DNA from: Oscillospiraceae bacterium
GTDB taxonomy: Bacteria; Bacillota; Clostridia; Oscillospirales; Ruminococcaceae
DNA: 51,433 bases
Assembly: GCA_029062865.1 (NCBI GenBank)
Contig: JAIDPG010000234.1
Coordinates: forward strand, 1-51,433
Direction of reading: 5' to 3'
A program made the translations under genes and the position numbers. Shown piece after piece: positions 7,144-15,909 of the stretch (position 1 is its first letter; the number at the start of each line of letters is the position of its first letter). The notes beneath the pieces are model-generated. The model was not told the origin of the DNA and searched no databases. It saw only the letters and a list, made by a program, of their open reading frames with translations.

Positions 7144-7863
7144 TTGGTTAGGCTTGCGGTTTGTGATGACGAGCAAGAAATGATCGACTGTATTTCGGAC
7201 AAGCTTCGCGCACATTTCCCGGAAAAATGTGAGATAACGGCATATGTCGACGGTGCGAGTTTGCTTTCGGGGCATCTTAAAGAGCGTTTTGACGCGATAT
7301 TTCTGGATATTTCCATGCCCGGTTTGAACGGAATGGAGACTGCCAAGAAGATACGCGAGAATGATGATCGCGTTAAAATAATTTTTGTAAGCAATCAAAA
7401 TGAGTTGGCATATAAAGGATATTTATACGGCGCTTTCAGATTTGTGAGAAAAAGTAATCTGGATCAAGAGCTGCTTGAAGCGGCAACAAGTTTAAAAGAA
7501 GTTCTGTTATTTCAAAATGAGAATATTGCTTTTAAAACGGATACGGGATATATTGTCCGAGCTGCTGAAGAAATAAAATATTTCGAAGCCGACGGTCATT
7601 TGATATATATGGCGTGCAAAGACAGTACTATCCGGATAAACGGGACTCTGCGGGATTATGAAGAGCGTCTTAAAAATCTCGGTTTTATACGAATACACAA
7701 AGGGGTTCTTGTTAATTTCAGATATATCCGTTACATAGATAAAAACGCTGTTATTCTGACTTGCGGCAAGAGATTGGCGTTAAGCCGAAACAGAATAACA
7801 GAAACCAAAGCAAAGATAAAATTTTTTCAAGAAATAAATTATAAACATAATCTACCGGTTTAG
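7144..7863 (+). CDS. orphan LytTR response regulator
   Basis: 239 residues from TTG 7144, chosen because GAGGTGAT lies 6-12 bp upstream and the receiver begins at once (VRLAVCDDE). Receiver with Asp55 (FLDISMPG), then a LytTR domain from about residue 135 (YFEADGHLIYMACKD, FIRIHKGVLVNF). No kinase is adjacent; it is transcribed from its own copy of the LytTR operator. It may be a feed-forward regulator of the neighbouring kinase/regulator pair or share its kinase, in the manner of paired BlpR/BlpS-type or PlnC/PlnD regulators. The receiver lacks the clear LVKP of its neighbour (FRFVRKSN), so phosphorylation may differ. Confidence 0.85.
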   Translation: MVRLAVCDDEQEMIDCISDKLRAHFPEKCEITAYVDGASLLSGHLKERFDAIFLDISMPGLNGMETAKKIRENDDRVKIIFVSNQNELAYKGYLYGAFRFVRKSNLDQELLEAATSLKEVLLFQNENIAFKTDTGYIVRAAEEIKYFEADGHLIYMACKDSTIRINGTLRDYEERLKNLGFIRIHKGVLVNFRYIRYIDKNAVILTCGKRLALSRNRITETKAKIKFFQEINYKHNLPV

Positions 7864-7947
7864 CAACCCAAACACATTCCGCGGTCGAGGAAATTGCGGG
7901 ATTTTTTTTGAAAAAAGATCATAAACCCACAATTTATCTGAGAATCG

Positions 7948-7977
7948 TTGATATCTTTCAATAAAAATTGCTATAAT
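7948..7977 (+). promoter_or_regulatory. promoter of the dead sigma-factor locus
   Basis: TTGATA (7948-7953), 18 bp, TATAAT (7972-7977) preceded by TGC as an extended -10. Its original gene at 8011 is dead, so it may now drive the secreted-protein genes downstream. Confidence 0.65.
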
Positions 7978-8010
7978 TGTGTCAAAACAACTCGAATGAA
8001 GACCTGGTGA

Positions 8011-8190
8011 ATGTCAAAAGAGACGGACGATAAACTGATAAGCGGGCTGTTCGCGTAATACAGGCAGATGATGTTCAAAATCGCAATGGGCATTTTGCAC
8101 AATTAATCCGACGCTGAGGACGTTGTTCAAAATGCTTTTTTGTGAATAATCAACAATCTTGATAGAATTTCTCAAATCCCCGTTACGAAA
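8011..8190 (+). pseudogene. sigma-70 (ECF-type) region 2, killed by three in-frame stops
   Basis: One uninterrupted frame reads MSKETDDKLISGLFA, stop, YRQMMFKIAMGILHN, stop, SDAEDVVQNAFL, stop, IINNLDRISQIP. Without the stops (TAA 8056, TAA 8104, TGA 8143) this is a typical sigma region 2, with the usual DAEDVVQxxFLWI motif. The TGA stands where Trp is expected, and the TAA codons where Lys or Glu fits, so each stop is one substitution away. Regions 3 and 4 are absent here; a region-4-like scrap lies at 14043. The frame stays open into the secreted-protein gene. Confidence 0.75.
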
Positions 8191-8247
8191 GGGGTGACTT
8201 ATAGAAAAGGGAAATATGTTGTTCCCGTAAGAAAGGAGGTGGTTGTT

Positions 8248-8672
8248 ATGCGCAGGGTCATTTCAATTCTGATTTGCCCGTTGATGTGCTTTTCGCTGTC
8301 TGTAACGGTGAGCGCGCAGACCGTTCAGACAAGTATTGTTCAGCCGTACTATGAAAAAGCATGCAGTGCTTCATCGTCGCTTTCCATAAGCGGCACAACC
8401 GCAATATGCGAAAGCTCGGTAAAGGGAAATCCGGACGTGACCAAGACCGTCGCCGTGCAGACGCTTCAAAGCAGGGCTTCCTGTGGACTTGGAGTACATA
8501 CGACGGCGCGGAGTGGACAAAGACGGTGTATTCGGATACGCCCGCGATGTCCACCGCAAAAACGGGTCTGACAAGCGGAAAGTATCGTCTCAAGACGATT
8601 TTCACGCTGACGGACAAGAACGGCAAGACCGAGAAGATCACTGTTTACAGTGATGAAAAGTCGATTGGTTAA
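8248..8672 (+). pseudogene. small secreted protein, frameshifted
   Basis: ATG 8248 follows AAAGGAGGT. The N-terminus is a signal peptide (ISILICPLMCFSLSVTVSA, cleavage near VSA-Q). After 74 codons the frame is lost at AAA 8468-8470. One extra A gives CAA AAG CAG and continues as KQGFLWTWSTYDGAEWT to the stop at 8670-8672, about 140 residues in all. The joined mature protein is a single beta-rich domain with Ser/Thr-rich strands, like small extracellular proteins that are common and uncharacterised in Clostridia. Either a recent mutation or an assembly slip. Confidence 0.65.
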
Positions 8673-8827
8673 AAACGCCAAAAATTCTCTTAAATTTTTG
8701 TGCATTTATACAAAATCTTCGATTTGGTGTAATATTTGCAAAAAAAATCTGTCTATAAAGACAGAAGGGGAAATTTTGGCAGGACAAAATGGGGAGTGAT
8801 TCCCCGCAACATTACAGGAGGTTTATT

Positions 8828-9205
8828 ATGAAAAAAACTTTAAAAATGGCTGTATCAGGCGTGTTGGCTTTGACAATTGCCGGAGGTGTTGCGTCCTCTG
8901 CTTCAGCTGCAACAACGCCAGGGTCATTAGTTATGTATCATAACATTCAAGGAGGACCATCGCAGCTTACGGATTCGTGCACAATCGCGAGGAATCCAAT
9001 AGATAATTTATATGATGCCGACTGCACATATCTATATAATGCGAAGCCAACCATTACTGTGTATGGAAAAGAAACTAATATCACTCATACCGGTTCCAAC
9101 TATTTTACAATACCTAATGCTGGGTCAACTATTTATATCACTGGGAAGCTGAATACGATTGACAACAGTGATTACTCAAGAGCAAATATAAATATCGGTT
9201 ATTAA
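8828..9205 (+). CDS. 125-residue secreted protein of unknown function
   Basis: ATG 8828 follows CAGGAGG. Signal peptide MKKTLKMAVSGVLALTIAGG with an ASA-A cleavage site near residue 28. The mature part of about 97 residues has a cysteine pair (SCTIA, DCTYLY) that could form a disulfide, and beta-strand sequences rich in Thr, Asn and Tyr. The leader before it holds two short hairpins (8750-8765, 8789-8804). No family recognised. It lies between another small secreted protein and a lipoprotein/exporter operon, so a cell-envelope or secreted-effector role is likely. Confidence 0.75.
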   Translation: MKKTLKMAVSGVLALTIAGGVASSASAATTPGSLVMYHNIQGGPSQLTDSCTIARNPIDNLYDADCTYLYNAKPTITVYGKETNITHTGSNYFTIPNAGSTIYITGKLNTIDNSDYSRANINIGY

Positions 9206-9211
9206 CGCCTG

Positions 9212-9242
9212 TTATCCCGGCGTACTTGGTACGCCGGGATAA
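9212..9242 (+). promoter_or_regulatory. 14-bp perfect hairpin between genes
   Basis: Arms 9212-9225 and 9229-9242 pair perfectly around a 3-base loop (TTG), followed by only three T and then the next ribosome-binding site. More likely a partial terminator or mRNA-stabilising stem than a full stop, which would set unequal expression of the secreted protein and the lipoprotein operon. Confidence 0.55.
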
Positions 9243-9266
9243 TTTAAAAAAGGAGGAAACTGTACT

Positions 9267-10484
9267 ATGCTCAAAAAAACCGTTTGTCTGACCTTAACCG
9301 CCGCGCTTCTGCTTCTCGCGGGCTGCGCGAAGAACGAGCCCGCGGGCTCGGAAATGAAAACCCTCGCCGAGATACGCGCGGAGAAAGAAAACATCGTCGA
9401 GATCGCGAAAAAATACGACAATCTCGACCTCTCGAAGACCTATTTTTATGTTCCCGACGTCGACAAAATTGAAAATTTTTCAATATTATTCGGCATGCCG
9501 ATCGAGGACAAGGAGAAGCTGCTTCTTGAAACCGCCAACTGGGTAATTCCGGGCTCGTCTAACGAAAATGATATTCTCTATTTTACATACGACGCCGAAT
9601 ATAACTTCGTTTATATTCCGTACTCGGATTGCAAAAACGACCCGCAGCGAGGCGAACTCGATGGACTTTTTTGCAGGAACGATAAACTGGATGTGTCGAT
9701 AAATATCGGCGGAAGCTGGATCCTTGCTGCGAATAACGCGGTGGACGATCTGGTAAGCACTTCAAGAGGCACGCCGCGTTATATTGATGGTCAAGACCCC
9801 GCGGAGGAATATAATCATCTCGCGGGAGACACCGCCGACGCACGCGTAGAGCTTCAGGACGGGGAGATGCTCGTGTCTGACACTGTTGAAATTCTAAAAT
9901 CGAATTTCGAAAATTCCCCGCTGAATATCGATGAGCTTAAGCTTACGCCTCGAAAAACGGGAGTGTATAACGTAGGAAAAAAGTACGGCGTTTGCACGTA
10001 TTTCCTGCAGGAATATAACGGGGTTTTGCTCGATTATCATATTTACGACAAAAATATCGAAACCGGGGAGCTTGAGGATGAAAAAAAGTACGTTTCCATA
10101 AGCATGGCAATGGTCTGGAAAAACCAAACCGATCAGCTTTACGGAGCGGATATAATCAGCGAGGTAAAACCCTCGGGCGACAGCTTTGAGGAATTTGTTT
10201 CGCTTGAGAGCTTCATTTCAATGATGTCCCAAAAGCTCACCGGGGGAAGTCGATTCGCAATTGACACCGTGGAGCTTCTTTATGAGGTTGACAACATTCT
10301 ACCCGACAATTATTCGGAGCTGTCCTTCGAGGAAAAAGCATTGCTCCACCATACAGGTCGTTTCTGCCACCCCATGTGGGTCGCATACATCTCAAACAGT
10401 GGAATAACGGACGCTCCGCAGATGTGCGTGACGGCGGATGCGGTTACGGGAGAATTTAATCTTTACAGGTCTTGGACTGTATGA
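9267..10484 (+). CDS. lipoprotein, paralogue A
   Basis: 405 residues from ATG 9267 with AAGGAGG. Lipobox LLAGC gives an anchored Cys at residue 20. The charged helix EMKTLAEIRAEKENIVEIAKK follows, then a large domain with repeated motifs (LQDGEMLVSDTVEILKS; VYNVGKKYGVCTYF; MWVAYISNSG). Its nearest relative is the next gene, and a third relative lies beyond the ABC exporter. Outer face of the membrane. Operon with paralogue B and the exporter, so a substrate-binding, immunity or sensing role is plausible. No named family recognised. Confidence 0.8.
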   Translation: MLKKTVCLTLTAALLLLAGCAKNEPAGSEMKTLAEIRAEKENIVEIAKKYDNLDLSKTYFYVPDVDKIENFSILFGMPIEDKEKLLLETANWVIPGSSNENDILYFTYDAEYNFVYIPYSDCKNDPQRGELDGLFCRNDKLDVSINIGGSWILAANNAVDDLVSTSRGTPRYIDGQDPAEEYNHLAGDTADARVELQDGEMLVSDTVEILKSNFENSPLNIDELKLTPRKTGVYNVGKKYGVCTYFLQEYNGVLLDYHIYDKNIETGELEDEKKYVSISMAMVWKNQTDQLYGADIISEVKPSGDSFEEFVSLESFISMMSQKLTGGSRFAIDTVELLYEVDNILPDNYSELSFEEKALLHHTGRFCHPMWVAYISNSGITDAPQMCVTADAVTGEFNLYRSWTV

Positions 10485-10511
10485 ATGATCTTATCACAAA
10501 AGGAGTTCGCT

Positions 10512-11729
10512 ATGCTCAGGAAAATTATATGTTTAACCTTAACCGCCGCGCTCCTACTCCTCTCGGGCTGCGCGAAGAACGAGACCTCGGGCTCGGAAAT
10601 GAAAACCCTCGCCGAGATCCGCGCGGAAAAGGAGAACGTTTCCGAGCTCGCCGAAAAATGCCCTAACCTTAACCTCACGAACACGTATTTTTATGTACCC
10701 GAGGTTGACAAGCTGGGCGGGTTTACCGTTGATCTGACTGCCCCGGTAGAGGAACGGGAAAAGCTCCTTTTCGACACTGCCGAATGGCTTGTCGGCGGCA
10801 CTCCCGATGAAAGCGAGCTGTATTATTGGAATTCCCGGGAATTCAAGCGGATTCCATACGCGGAATGTAAAGACGATCCCAATAGAGCCGATTACTTTTC
10901 GATCGATTATAGATCCGACAAAATAGATATGGGCATAGAATTATGGGGAAGCATTTATTTCATTTTCAAGGATTACGAAGATGTTCCGATGACGGATACG
11001 GGAAATTACAATTGGATATTCAGCGTTCAGGATACTCCTGTCAAGAAATACGATCTTATTGCGGGAGAAAACGCCGACGAGGTCTTTGAGCTTCAGGGCG
11101 GAGAGATAAGCGTTAAAGACGCGGTCGAGATTATGAAGTCCGAGCTGGAAATTTCGCCGTTTCATCTTGACGGTCTGAAGCTTCATCCAAAACAAGCGAG
11201 CGTATATAAGCTTGGCGGGAAATACGCGGTAAACACGGTATTTTATTACGAGTATAACGGCGTTTTGCTGGATCATCATTATTACTCGACTAACCTCGAA
11301 ACGGATGAATATGACTTTATCAAAGACTACCTCACCGAGGATACTTCAATGGCGAGAAACGATCGTATAGATCAGCTTTTCTATGCAAGACTCGGCAAAT
11401 TTAAACCCACGGACGAAAGCTTTGACAAGTTTATTTCATTGGAGCGTTTCCTTTCGATGATGTCCGAGAAGCTGACGGGAAATAGCAGATTTACAATAGA
11501 TTCGGTGGAGTTGCTTTACGGCGTCGAACGTATTTACCCCGAGGGCTTTGAAGCAATAACAAAGGACGAAAAGGTCGCCACCCACCCTTCGGGCTTGAGA
11601 TCGCGCCCGATATGGGTAGCATACCTTTCTCAAACGGGTATACAGGACGCGAAGCAGATGTGCGTCTGGGCGGACGCTCTCACGGGAGAGCTGAAACTCT
11701 ACTATGGACAGGAGGCAAGCGAGCATTAA
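10512..11729 (+). CDS. lipoprotein, paralogue B
   Basis: 405 residues from ATG 10512, chosen because AGGAG at 10501-10505 is 6 bp upstream; an earlier ATG at 10485 would overlap that site. Lipobox LLSGC. The first 110 bp are nearly identical to paralogue A at the DNA level, while the rest has diverged strongly but keeps the layout (LQGGEISVKDAVEIMKSE; VYKLGGKYAVNTVFYYE). This pattern suggests duplication followed by selection or gene conversion at the 5' end. The stop is followed after 2 bp by the exporter gene, so the lipoproteins and ABC transporter are one unit. Confidence 0.8.
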   Translation: MLRKIICLTLTAALLLLSGCAKNETSGSEMKTLAEIRAEKENVSELAEKCPNLNLTNTYFYVPEVDKLGGFTVDLTAPVEEREKLLFDTAEWLVGGTPDESELYYWNSREFKRIPYAECKDDPNRADYFSIDYRSDKIDMGIELWGSIYFIFKDYEDVPMTDTGNYNWIFSVQDTPVKKYDLIAGENADEVFELQGGEISVKDAVEIMKSELEISPFHLDGLKLHPKQASVYKLGGKYAVNTVFYYEYNGVLLDHHYYSTNLETDEYDFIKDYLTEDTSMARNDRIDQLFYARLGKFKPTDESFDKFISLERFLSMMSEKLTGNSRFTIDSVELLYGVERIYPEGFEAITKDEKVATHPSGLRSRPIWVAYLSQTGIQDAKQMCVWADALTGELKLYYGQEASEH

Positions 11730-11731
11730 CT

Positions 11732-12559
11732 ATGAAAGCTTTTTTGACAAATTTCAAAAGATTGCTCAACGTGCGGACGGTTTTGTGTATCGCGGCGGTT
11801 ACGCTGCTTTGCTTTTTCTCGCACATGGAAACGGGCGGCTATGAAAACCCGCCGACGCTTCTGGAGCTTACCGCAAGGGCGTTTGCGGGCGACAACAAGC
11901 ACGGCTATACGTTCCAACAAATCCTATCCGCGTATGACTACAGCTTCTGGTTCTATATCGTCCTGCCCGTTGTCCTCTCAATGCCCGCCGTCTCGGATTT
12001 TTACGAGGAATGGTTCAGCGGCGGACATTTCCTGAACGTCCACCGCCAACAAATCTTCAAATACTGCGCGGCGAAATCGGCGGCGTACGCACTAAACGCC
12101 GCGGCGGTGTTCCTCGCGGGCTTCGGGATTTTCGCGGCGGTAGAGTGCGCGGCGTTCCCGCTCGAAAGCGCCGCGGAGCTCGACAAGTTCTACGCGTTCC
12201 CCGCGGTCGCAATGCGGATTTTAAATGTCACCGCGGCAGGCGCGCTTTGCCCGGTCATCACGGTGTTGATTCTCATAATTATAAAGGAAAAGTTCCTCGC
12301 GCTGAGTATGCCGATGCTTGTGAATTACGCGACGTCGCTTATCGGCGGGTTTCTAGTCGCGCGCTCGTACAACGAGGACAAGCCGATTTTGAGGCAGCTC
12401 GCATATCTCCTCCCGCGCTATCAGTTCTCGCAGGCGAGCGGCTTCAAATCGACGTTTGGGCTGACGTTTTACGTGTGGTATCTCGCGTGGGCGGCGGCGT
12501 TCGCGCTGTGCGTTTTCTGCTTTGTATTACTCGTGAAAAGGAGGATTAAGCGTGGTTAA
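11732..12559 (+). CDS. ABC-2 type permease, subunit 1
   Basis: 275 residues from ATG 11732, two bases after the lipoprotein stop. About six membrane segments (LCIAAVTLLCFFS; FWFYIVLPVVLSMPAVSDF; YALNAAAVFLAGFGIFAAVE; LCPVITVLILIII; WAAAFALCVFCFVLLV). The DFYEEWFSGG loop after the second segment is typical of ABC-2 exporters that remodel lipids or export peptides. Overlaps the next permease by 8 bp. Acts with the second permease and the ATPase as a heteromeric exporter. Confidence 0.8.
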   Translation: MKAFLTNFKRLLNVRTVLCIAAVTLLCFFSHMETGGYENPPTLLELTARAFAGDNKHGYTFQQILSAYDYSFWFYIVLPVVLSMPAVSDFYEEWFSGGHFLNVHRQQIFKYCAAKSAAYALNAAAVFLAGFGIFAAVECAAFPLESAAELDKFYAFPAVAMRILNVTAAGALCPVITVLILIIIKEKFLALSMPMLVNYATSLIGGFLVARSYNEDKPILRQLAYLLPRYQFSQASGFKSTFGLTFYVWYLAWAAAFALCVFCFVLLVKRRIKRG

Positions 12560-13388
12560 GTCGTCGTTTCTGTTCGCGTGGGAGCAATACAAATCGTGGC
12601 TGATAAGCCCGCGTATCCTCCTGGCGGTTTACATCACGATTTTCATCAACGAAAACATCACAAAGAAAATGCTCGCGATATGTACCGAGGTCGGCTATAA
12701 GATAAACCTCGCCGAGCCGCTCGCGCTGATCTTCTCAAAAAGCATTTACACCGTGATAATACCGATAGTTTTCATCGCGCTGATGACGGATTTCCCGCGC
12801 ACGGAGGGCAGCGTTTTTTACGTTTACCGAATGTCGCGGAAAAGCTGGGTTCTTGGCGAGCTGTTGTTCGCAGCCGCTTCGTCGCTGACTTATGTAATAT
12901 CGCTCGTTTTGGGGACGCTGCTTTACTGCGCGGGAAAATGCGACTTAAGCAACACGTGGAGCGACTTCACGACCAAGCTCTACCTCGACTACCCGGACAT
13001 CTACGCGCAAAGCACGAGTCTCGCGGTGGAGAGCTCGGTGTACACGCAAGGAAAGCCGCTCGAAGTGATTCTCCACTCGATGGCGCTGATTTTCCTGTAC
13101 ACGATGATCTTAAGCCTTGTGATAATGCTGTTCAAGCTGCTGAATCGCGGCGAAATCGGGATAATTTCGGCGGTTGCGATCACGCTTTTCGGGCTCGCTA
13201 CGGACAGCGGCGCGTCAAAGGTGATGTGGGCGTTCCCGATTACGCACACGGTTTTCGGCTGGCACTACGACCGATTTTTCCGCGCGCAGAATTTTACGAT
13301 CCTCGGCTCGTACATTTACCTCGCGGCGCTTCTTGTCGCGCTTGTAATCTTGAATTTCATCGTTTCAAAGAAAGTGAGGTTTTCGTAA
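12552..13388 (+). CDS. ABC-2 type permease, subunit 2
   Basis: 278 residues from GTG 12552. About six membrane segments; the motif DFPRTEGSVFYVYRMSRKSW after the second is the coupling-loop type seen in ABC-2 exporters. Its stop shares a base with the ATPase start (TAATG). Partner of the preceding permease; the arrangement recalls LanFEG or BcrAB self-protection exporters, but no bacteriocin gene was identified here. Confidence 0.8.
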   Translation: MVKSSFLFAWEQYKSWLISPRILLAVYITIFINENITKKMLAICTEVGYKINLAEPLALIFSKSIYTVIIPIVFIALMTDFPRTEGSVFYVYRMSRKSWVLGELLFAAASSLTYVISLVLGTLLYCAGKCDLSNTWSDFTTKLYLDYPDIYAQSTSLAVESSVYTQGKPLEVILHSMALIFLYTMILSLVIMLFKLLNRGEIGIISAVAITLFGLATDSGASKVMWAFPITHTVFGWHYDRFFRAQNFTILGSYIYLAALLVALVILNFIVSKKVRFS

Positions 13389-14020
13389 TGATTGCTGTAC
13401 AAAATGTCAGCTTAACGCTCTCGAAAAACAGAATTTTGGAGGATATCAATGTCGATTTCAGCCGTGGAAAAATCCATGGTCTTATCGGCAGAAACGGCAG
13501 TGGAAAGACAATGCTGATGAAGTGTATCTGCGGCTTTGTAAAGCCGACGAGCGGCGAGATCATTGTAAACGAAAAGCGCATCGGAAAGGACTGCGACTTC
13601 CCGGAGAGCGTTGGAATAATCATCGAAACGCCGGGATTTATCCCGTATTATTCGGGCTTCAAAAATCTCAAATTGCTTGCCGATCTGCGCGGGAAAATCT
13701 TCCACGAAACAATTCGCGATACGATGACTAAAGTCGGTCTTGACCCGAATTTAAAGCGCCACGTCCGCAAGTATTCGCTCGGTATGCGGCAGCGACTTGG
13801 GCTTGCTCAGGCGATAATGGAAAATCCCGATTTGCTTATCCTCGACGAGCCGATGAACGGCTTGGATAAGGACGGCGTAAAGGATATGCGGCAGTATCTC
13901 CTTGACTTGAAGGCGCAGGGCAAAACGATACTTATCGCTTCACACTCCGCTGAGGATATCGACGTGCTTTGCGATACGGTCTGCGAAATGGATAAGGGCG
14001 TTTTGACAGTTGTCAGATAA
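13388..14020 (+). CDS. ABC exporter ATP-binding subunit
   Basis: 210 residues, a single nucleotide-binding domain. Walker A GRNGSGKT, signature YSLGMRQRLG, Walker B LLILDEP and switch His in ASHSAED. Short for the family, without the usual C-terminal extension. Last gene of the lipoprotein-permease operon; drives export through the two upstream permeases. Confidence 0.92.
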   Translation: MIAVQNVSLTLSKNRILEDINVDFSRGKIHGLIGRNGSGKTMLMKCICGFVKPTSGEIIVNEKRIGKDCDFPESVGIIIETPGFIPYYSGFKNLKLLADLRGKIFHETIRDTMTKVGLDPNLKRHVRKYSLGMRQRLGLAQAIMENPDLLILDEPMNGLDKDGVKDMRQYLLDLKAQGKTILIASHSAEDIDVLCDTVCEMDKGVLTVVR

Positions 14021-14042
14021 ATATTCAATCTTGACATTGCTC

Positions 14043-14138
14043 ACTTTACCCGAACGGCAGCGGGCTGTTTACAAATTACGCATTATAACGGATCTGTCGA
14101 TCAGTGATATTGCCGCGCAATTGAAATGTTTTATTTGA
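14043..14138 (+). pseudogene. sigma region 4 (HTH) fragment
   Basis: A 31-codon stretch reads TLPERQRAVYKLRIITDLSI then SDIAAQLKCFI and stops at TGA. This is the pattern of sigma-70 region 4 (LPxRQRxVxxLR...DLSxxEIA). No start or upstream domain is present. The missing upstream regions could be those of the dead sigma gene 6 kb upstream on the same strand, in which case the exporter cassette now lies between the two halves. A LuxR- or AraC-type HTH is the alternative. Confidence 0.4.
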
Positions 14139-14546
14139 ACGGTTCCACAGGACAGGTTATAATTATAAATCAAAAAGTTCCTGACGTATTACAATACCGA
14201 AAAAAAGAGATTTGAGGAAAATGATATAAACGGCATAACGGTATTGTTTATAGATTTAAGCAGCATGCCCGGGTTCCTTGGAAAACGCTCTTAAAGCGGG
14301 GACTTTTTCATATCTCAATAGAATTCGCGCTCCGGAAATGACCGGTCAATATTACCAAAAACGCAGTTCTCACTTTGTGCGTTTCCACCAAATCCGAAAA
14401 TCCGCGTAAGATTTGCGCAATAAATCCGTCAATATAGGTAGAAAGGGAAATTTAACGGCAAATTTATATATGGGGAGTTGCGTTGACTAAGATTTAATAT
14501 ACAGATAACTGCCGGCCGGACGGGGGATTTATTAACGGAGGAACCA
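14139..14546. other. gene-free stretch before the third lipoprotein
   Basis: No credible gene. A 41-codon open stretch ending near 14294 (FLTYYNTEKKRFEEN ... IDLSSMPGF) has no start or ribosome-binding site and is not recognised; it may be another remnant. TTGACT near 14482 lacks a matching -10. GGAGG at 14538-14542 serves the lipoprotein. Confidence 0.4.
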
Positions 14547-15863
14547 ATGAAACATAAGATCATAGCGCCGCTTCTCGCTTGTATAGCCCTGCTTTGCGGC
14601 TGCAATAAAAATAATTCGCTGACGTCGGGAACAACCTCGATAATCGGCGAGGAGAGCCGCGGCGCGCAGCAATTCGCCGATTTTGTAGGAGAATACCCCG
14701 AAAATCCGATTTCCGTCCTGACGTTAAGCGAGGACGAAATTCGTCAGGCAATAAACGCTCAGTCGAATTTCAGCTGTACGGAAAATCTGTGGGTAAATAT
14801 CCCCGAAAGCGCCTCGGTATACGAATTTAATACCTACGGTGTGCACGTTCCGCAGTTTGATTATCCCGCGGCTCAATACAAAAAGGACTTTGAGGCGCTT
14901 TTCAGCTATCTGTTTCCCGGCAGGGAGATCGATCCGAATTGCCTGAAATACAGCAAATATCTAGGCTATGACTACGAGAAACAGGATTATATTTTCGACG
15001 AGGGCTATGTGCGTGATAACGAAAAACTGCCGGACGGCGTGAATTTTATTTATGACGGCGATGTGTATCTGGAAACCAATTCCGAGATCGGTGTCGGCTC
15101 GGGGCTTGTGAACAAGGGCGAGGCGGCGAAAATCGCTTTTAATGACGCGCCCGACACTTTGTCTTATTTTGAGCCGGGCGATTATTTTGAAAGCGTCGGA
15201 ATATATTCTCCGCAAAGCGAAAAAAGCTTCCCGCTGCTTGACGGCGAAATGAGAATTTGCGACGCGGTTGCTTTCTTTGAGGACTACGTAAACAACGCGC
15301 CGATTTCAACGGGGTTGCAAAGGAATATCCGCACTCGGGTTTATAATGTCGAGGTGCTGAAGGTCAACGATAAATACGGATATTATTTCACGACGGTTGC
15401 GGAGTTTCGGGGCGTAGGGTATGAGCCTGTAATTTACGGCACGGTTTCCGAGTATTCCTACGACCCGACGCGCGGCGAGGCTTTTATGATAAGGCGCGGC
15501 GACATTGATTACATTCACTGCTTTTACGGCAGCGAGTGGACGTTTGACGTAAAGCCCCGCGGCGAAATCGTTCCAGTCGAGACGGCAATAAAAAACATCA
15601 GCGGCAAGCTGACCGCTGCTGTGACGTTTGACGTTATCTCAATCGAATTCGTTTATGTGCGGCAATTTGTCAAGGACGAGCAGGGGCACATCAACATCGA
15701 CACCTACGAGGCGAAAATCACCCCTGCGTGGAGAATAACGGCGGGAAACTCAAACGACAATCACACATATATGTGTTATGTGGACGCCGTGGACGGCGAT
15801 AATTTCAGGTTCTACACAACTCCCGGCATAGTAAGCTTCAGTCGGAGCGCCGAGGACGCTTAA
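14547..15863 (+). CDS. lipoprotein, distant paralogue C
   Basis: 438 residues from ATG 14547 with CGGAGGAACC. Lipobox LLCGC, Cys19. The body shares the layout of paralogues A and B: a DGEM motif followed by a helix (LLDGEMRICDAVAFFEDYV), a YNVEVLKVNDKYGYYF strand pair, and a C-terminal PAWRITAG ... YVDAVDG corresponding to MWVAYIS ... TADAVTG. Monocistronic, with its own terminator. The three lipoproteins around one exporter look like a local expansion. Confidence 0.8.
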   Translation: MKHKIIAPLLACIALLCGCNKNNSLTSGTTSIIGEESRGAQQFADFVGEYPENPISVLTLSEDEIRQAINAQSNFSCTENLWVNIPESASVYEFNTYGVHVPQFDYPAAQYKKDFEALFSYLFPGREIDPNCLKYSKYLGYDYEKQDYIFDEGYVRDNEKLPDGVNFIYDGDVYLETNSEIGVGSGLVNKGEAAKIAFNDAPDTLSYFEPGDYFESVGIYSPQSEKSFPLLDGEMRICDAVAFFEDYVNNAPISTGLQRNIRTRVYNVEVLKVNDKYGYYFTTVAEFRGVGYEPVIYGTVSEYSYDPTRGEAFMIRRGDIDYIHCFYGSEWTFDVKPRGEIVPVETAIKNISGKLTAAVTFDVISIEFVYVRQFVKDEQGHINIDTYEAKITPAWRITAGNSNDNHTYMCYVDAVDGDNFRFYTTPGIVSFSRSAEDA

Positions 15864-15909
15864 CGGAGACCCGGATAAGAGCCGCGGGAATTATGTAAGC
15901 CAACGAAAA

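Noticed and set aside
8056..8145. Stop-codon reassignment in the sigma-like frame
   Set aside because: TAA and TGA are both involved, and intact neighbours use them as normal stops; point-mutation decay fits better.
12938..14020. Extended N-terminus for the exporter ATPase (360 residues)
   Set aside because: The extension overlaps the permease in another frame, is Arg/Ala-rich and lacks homology; TAATG coupling supports ATG 13388.
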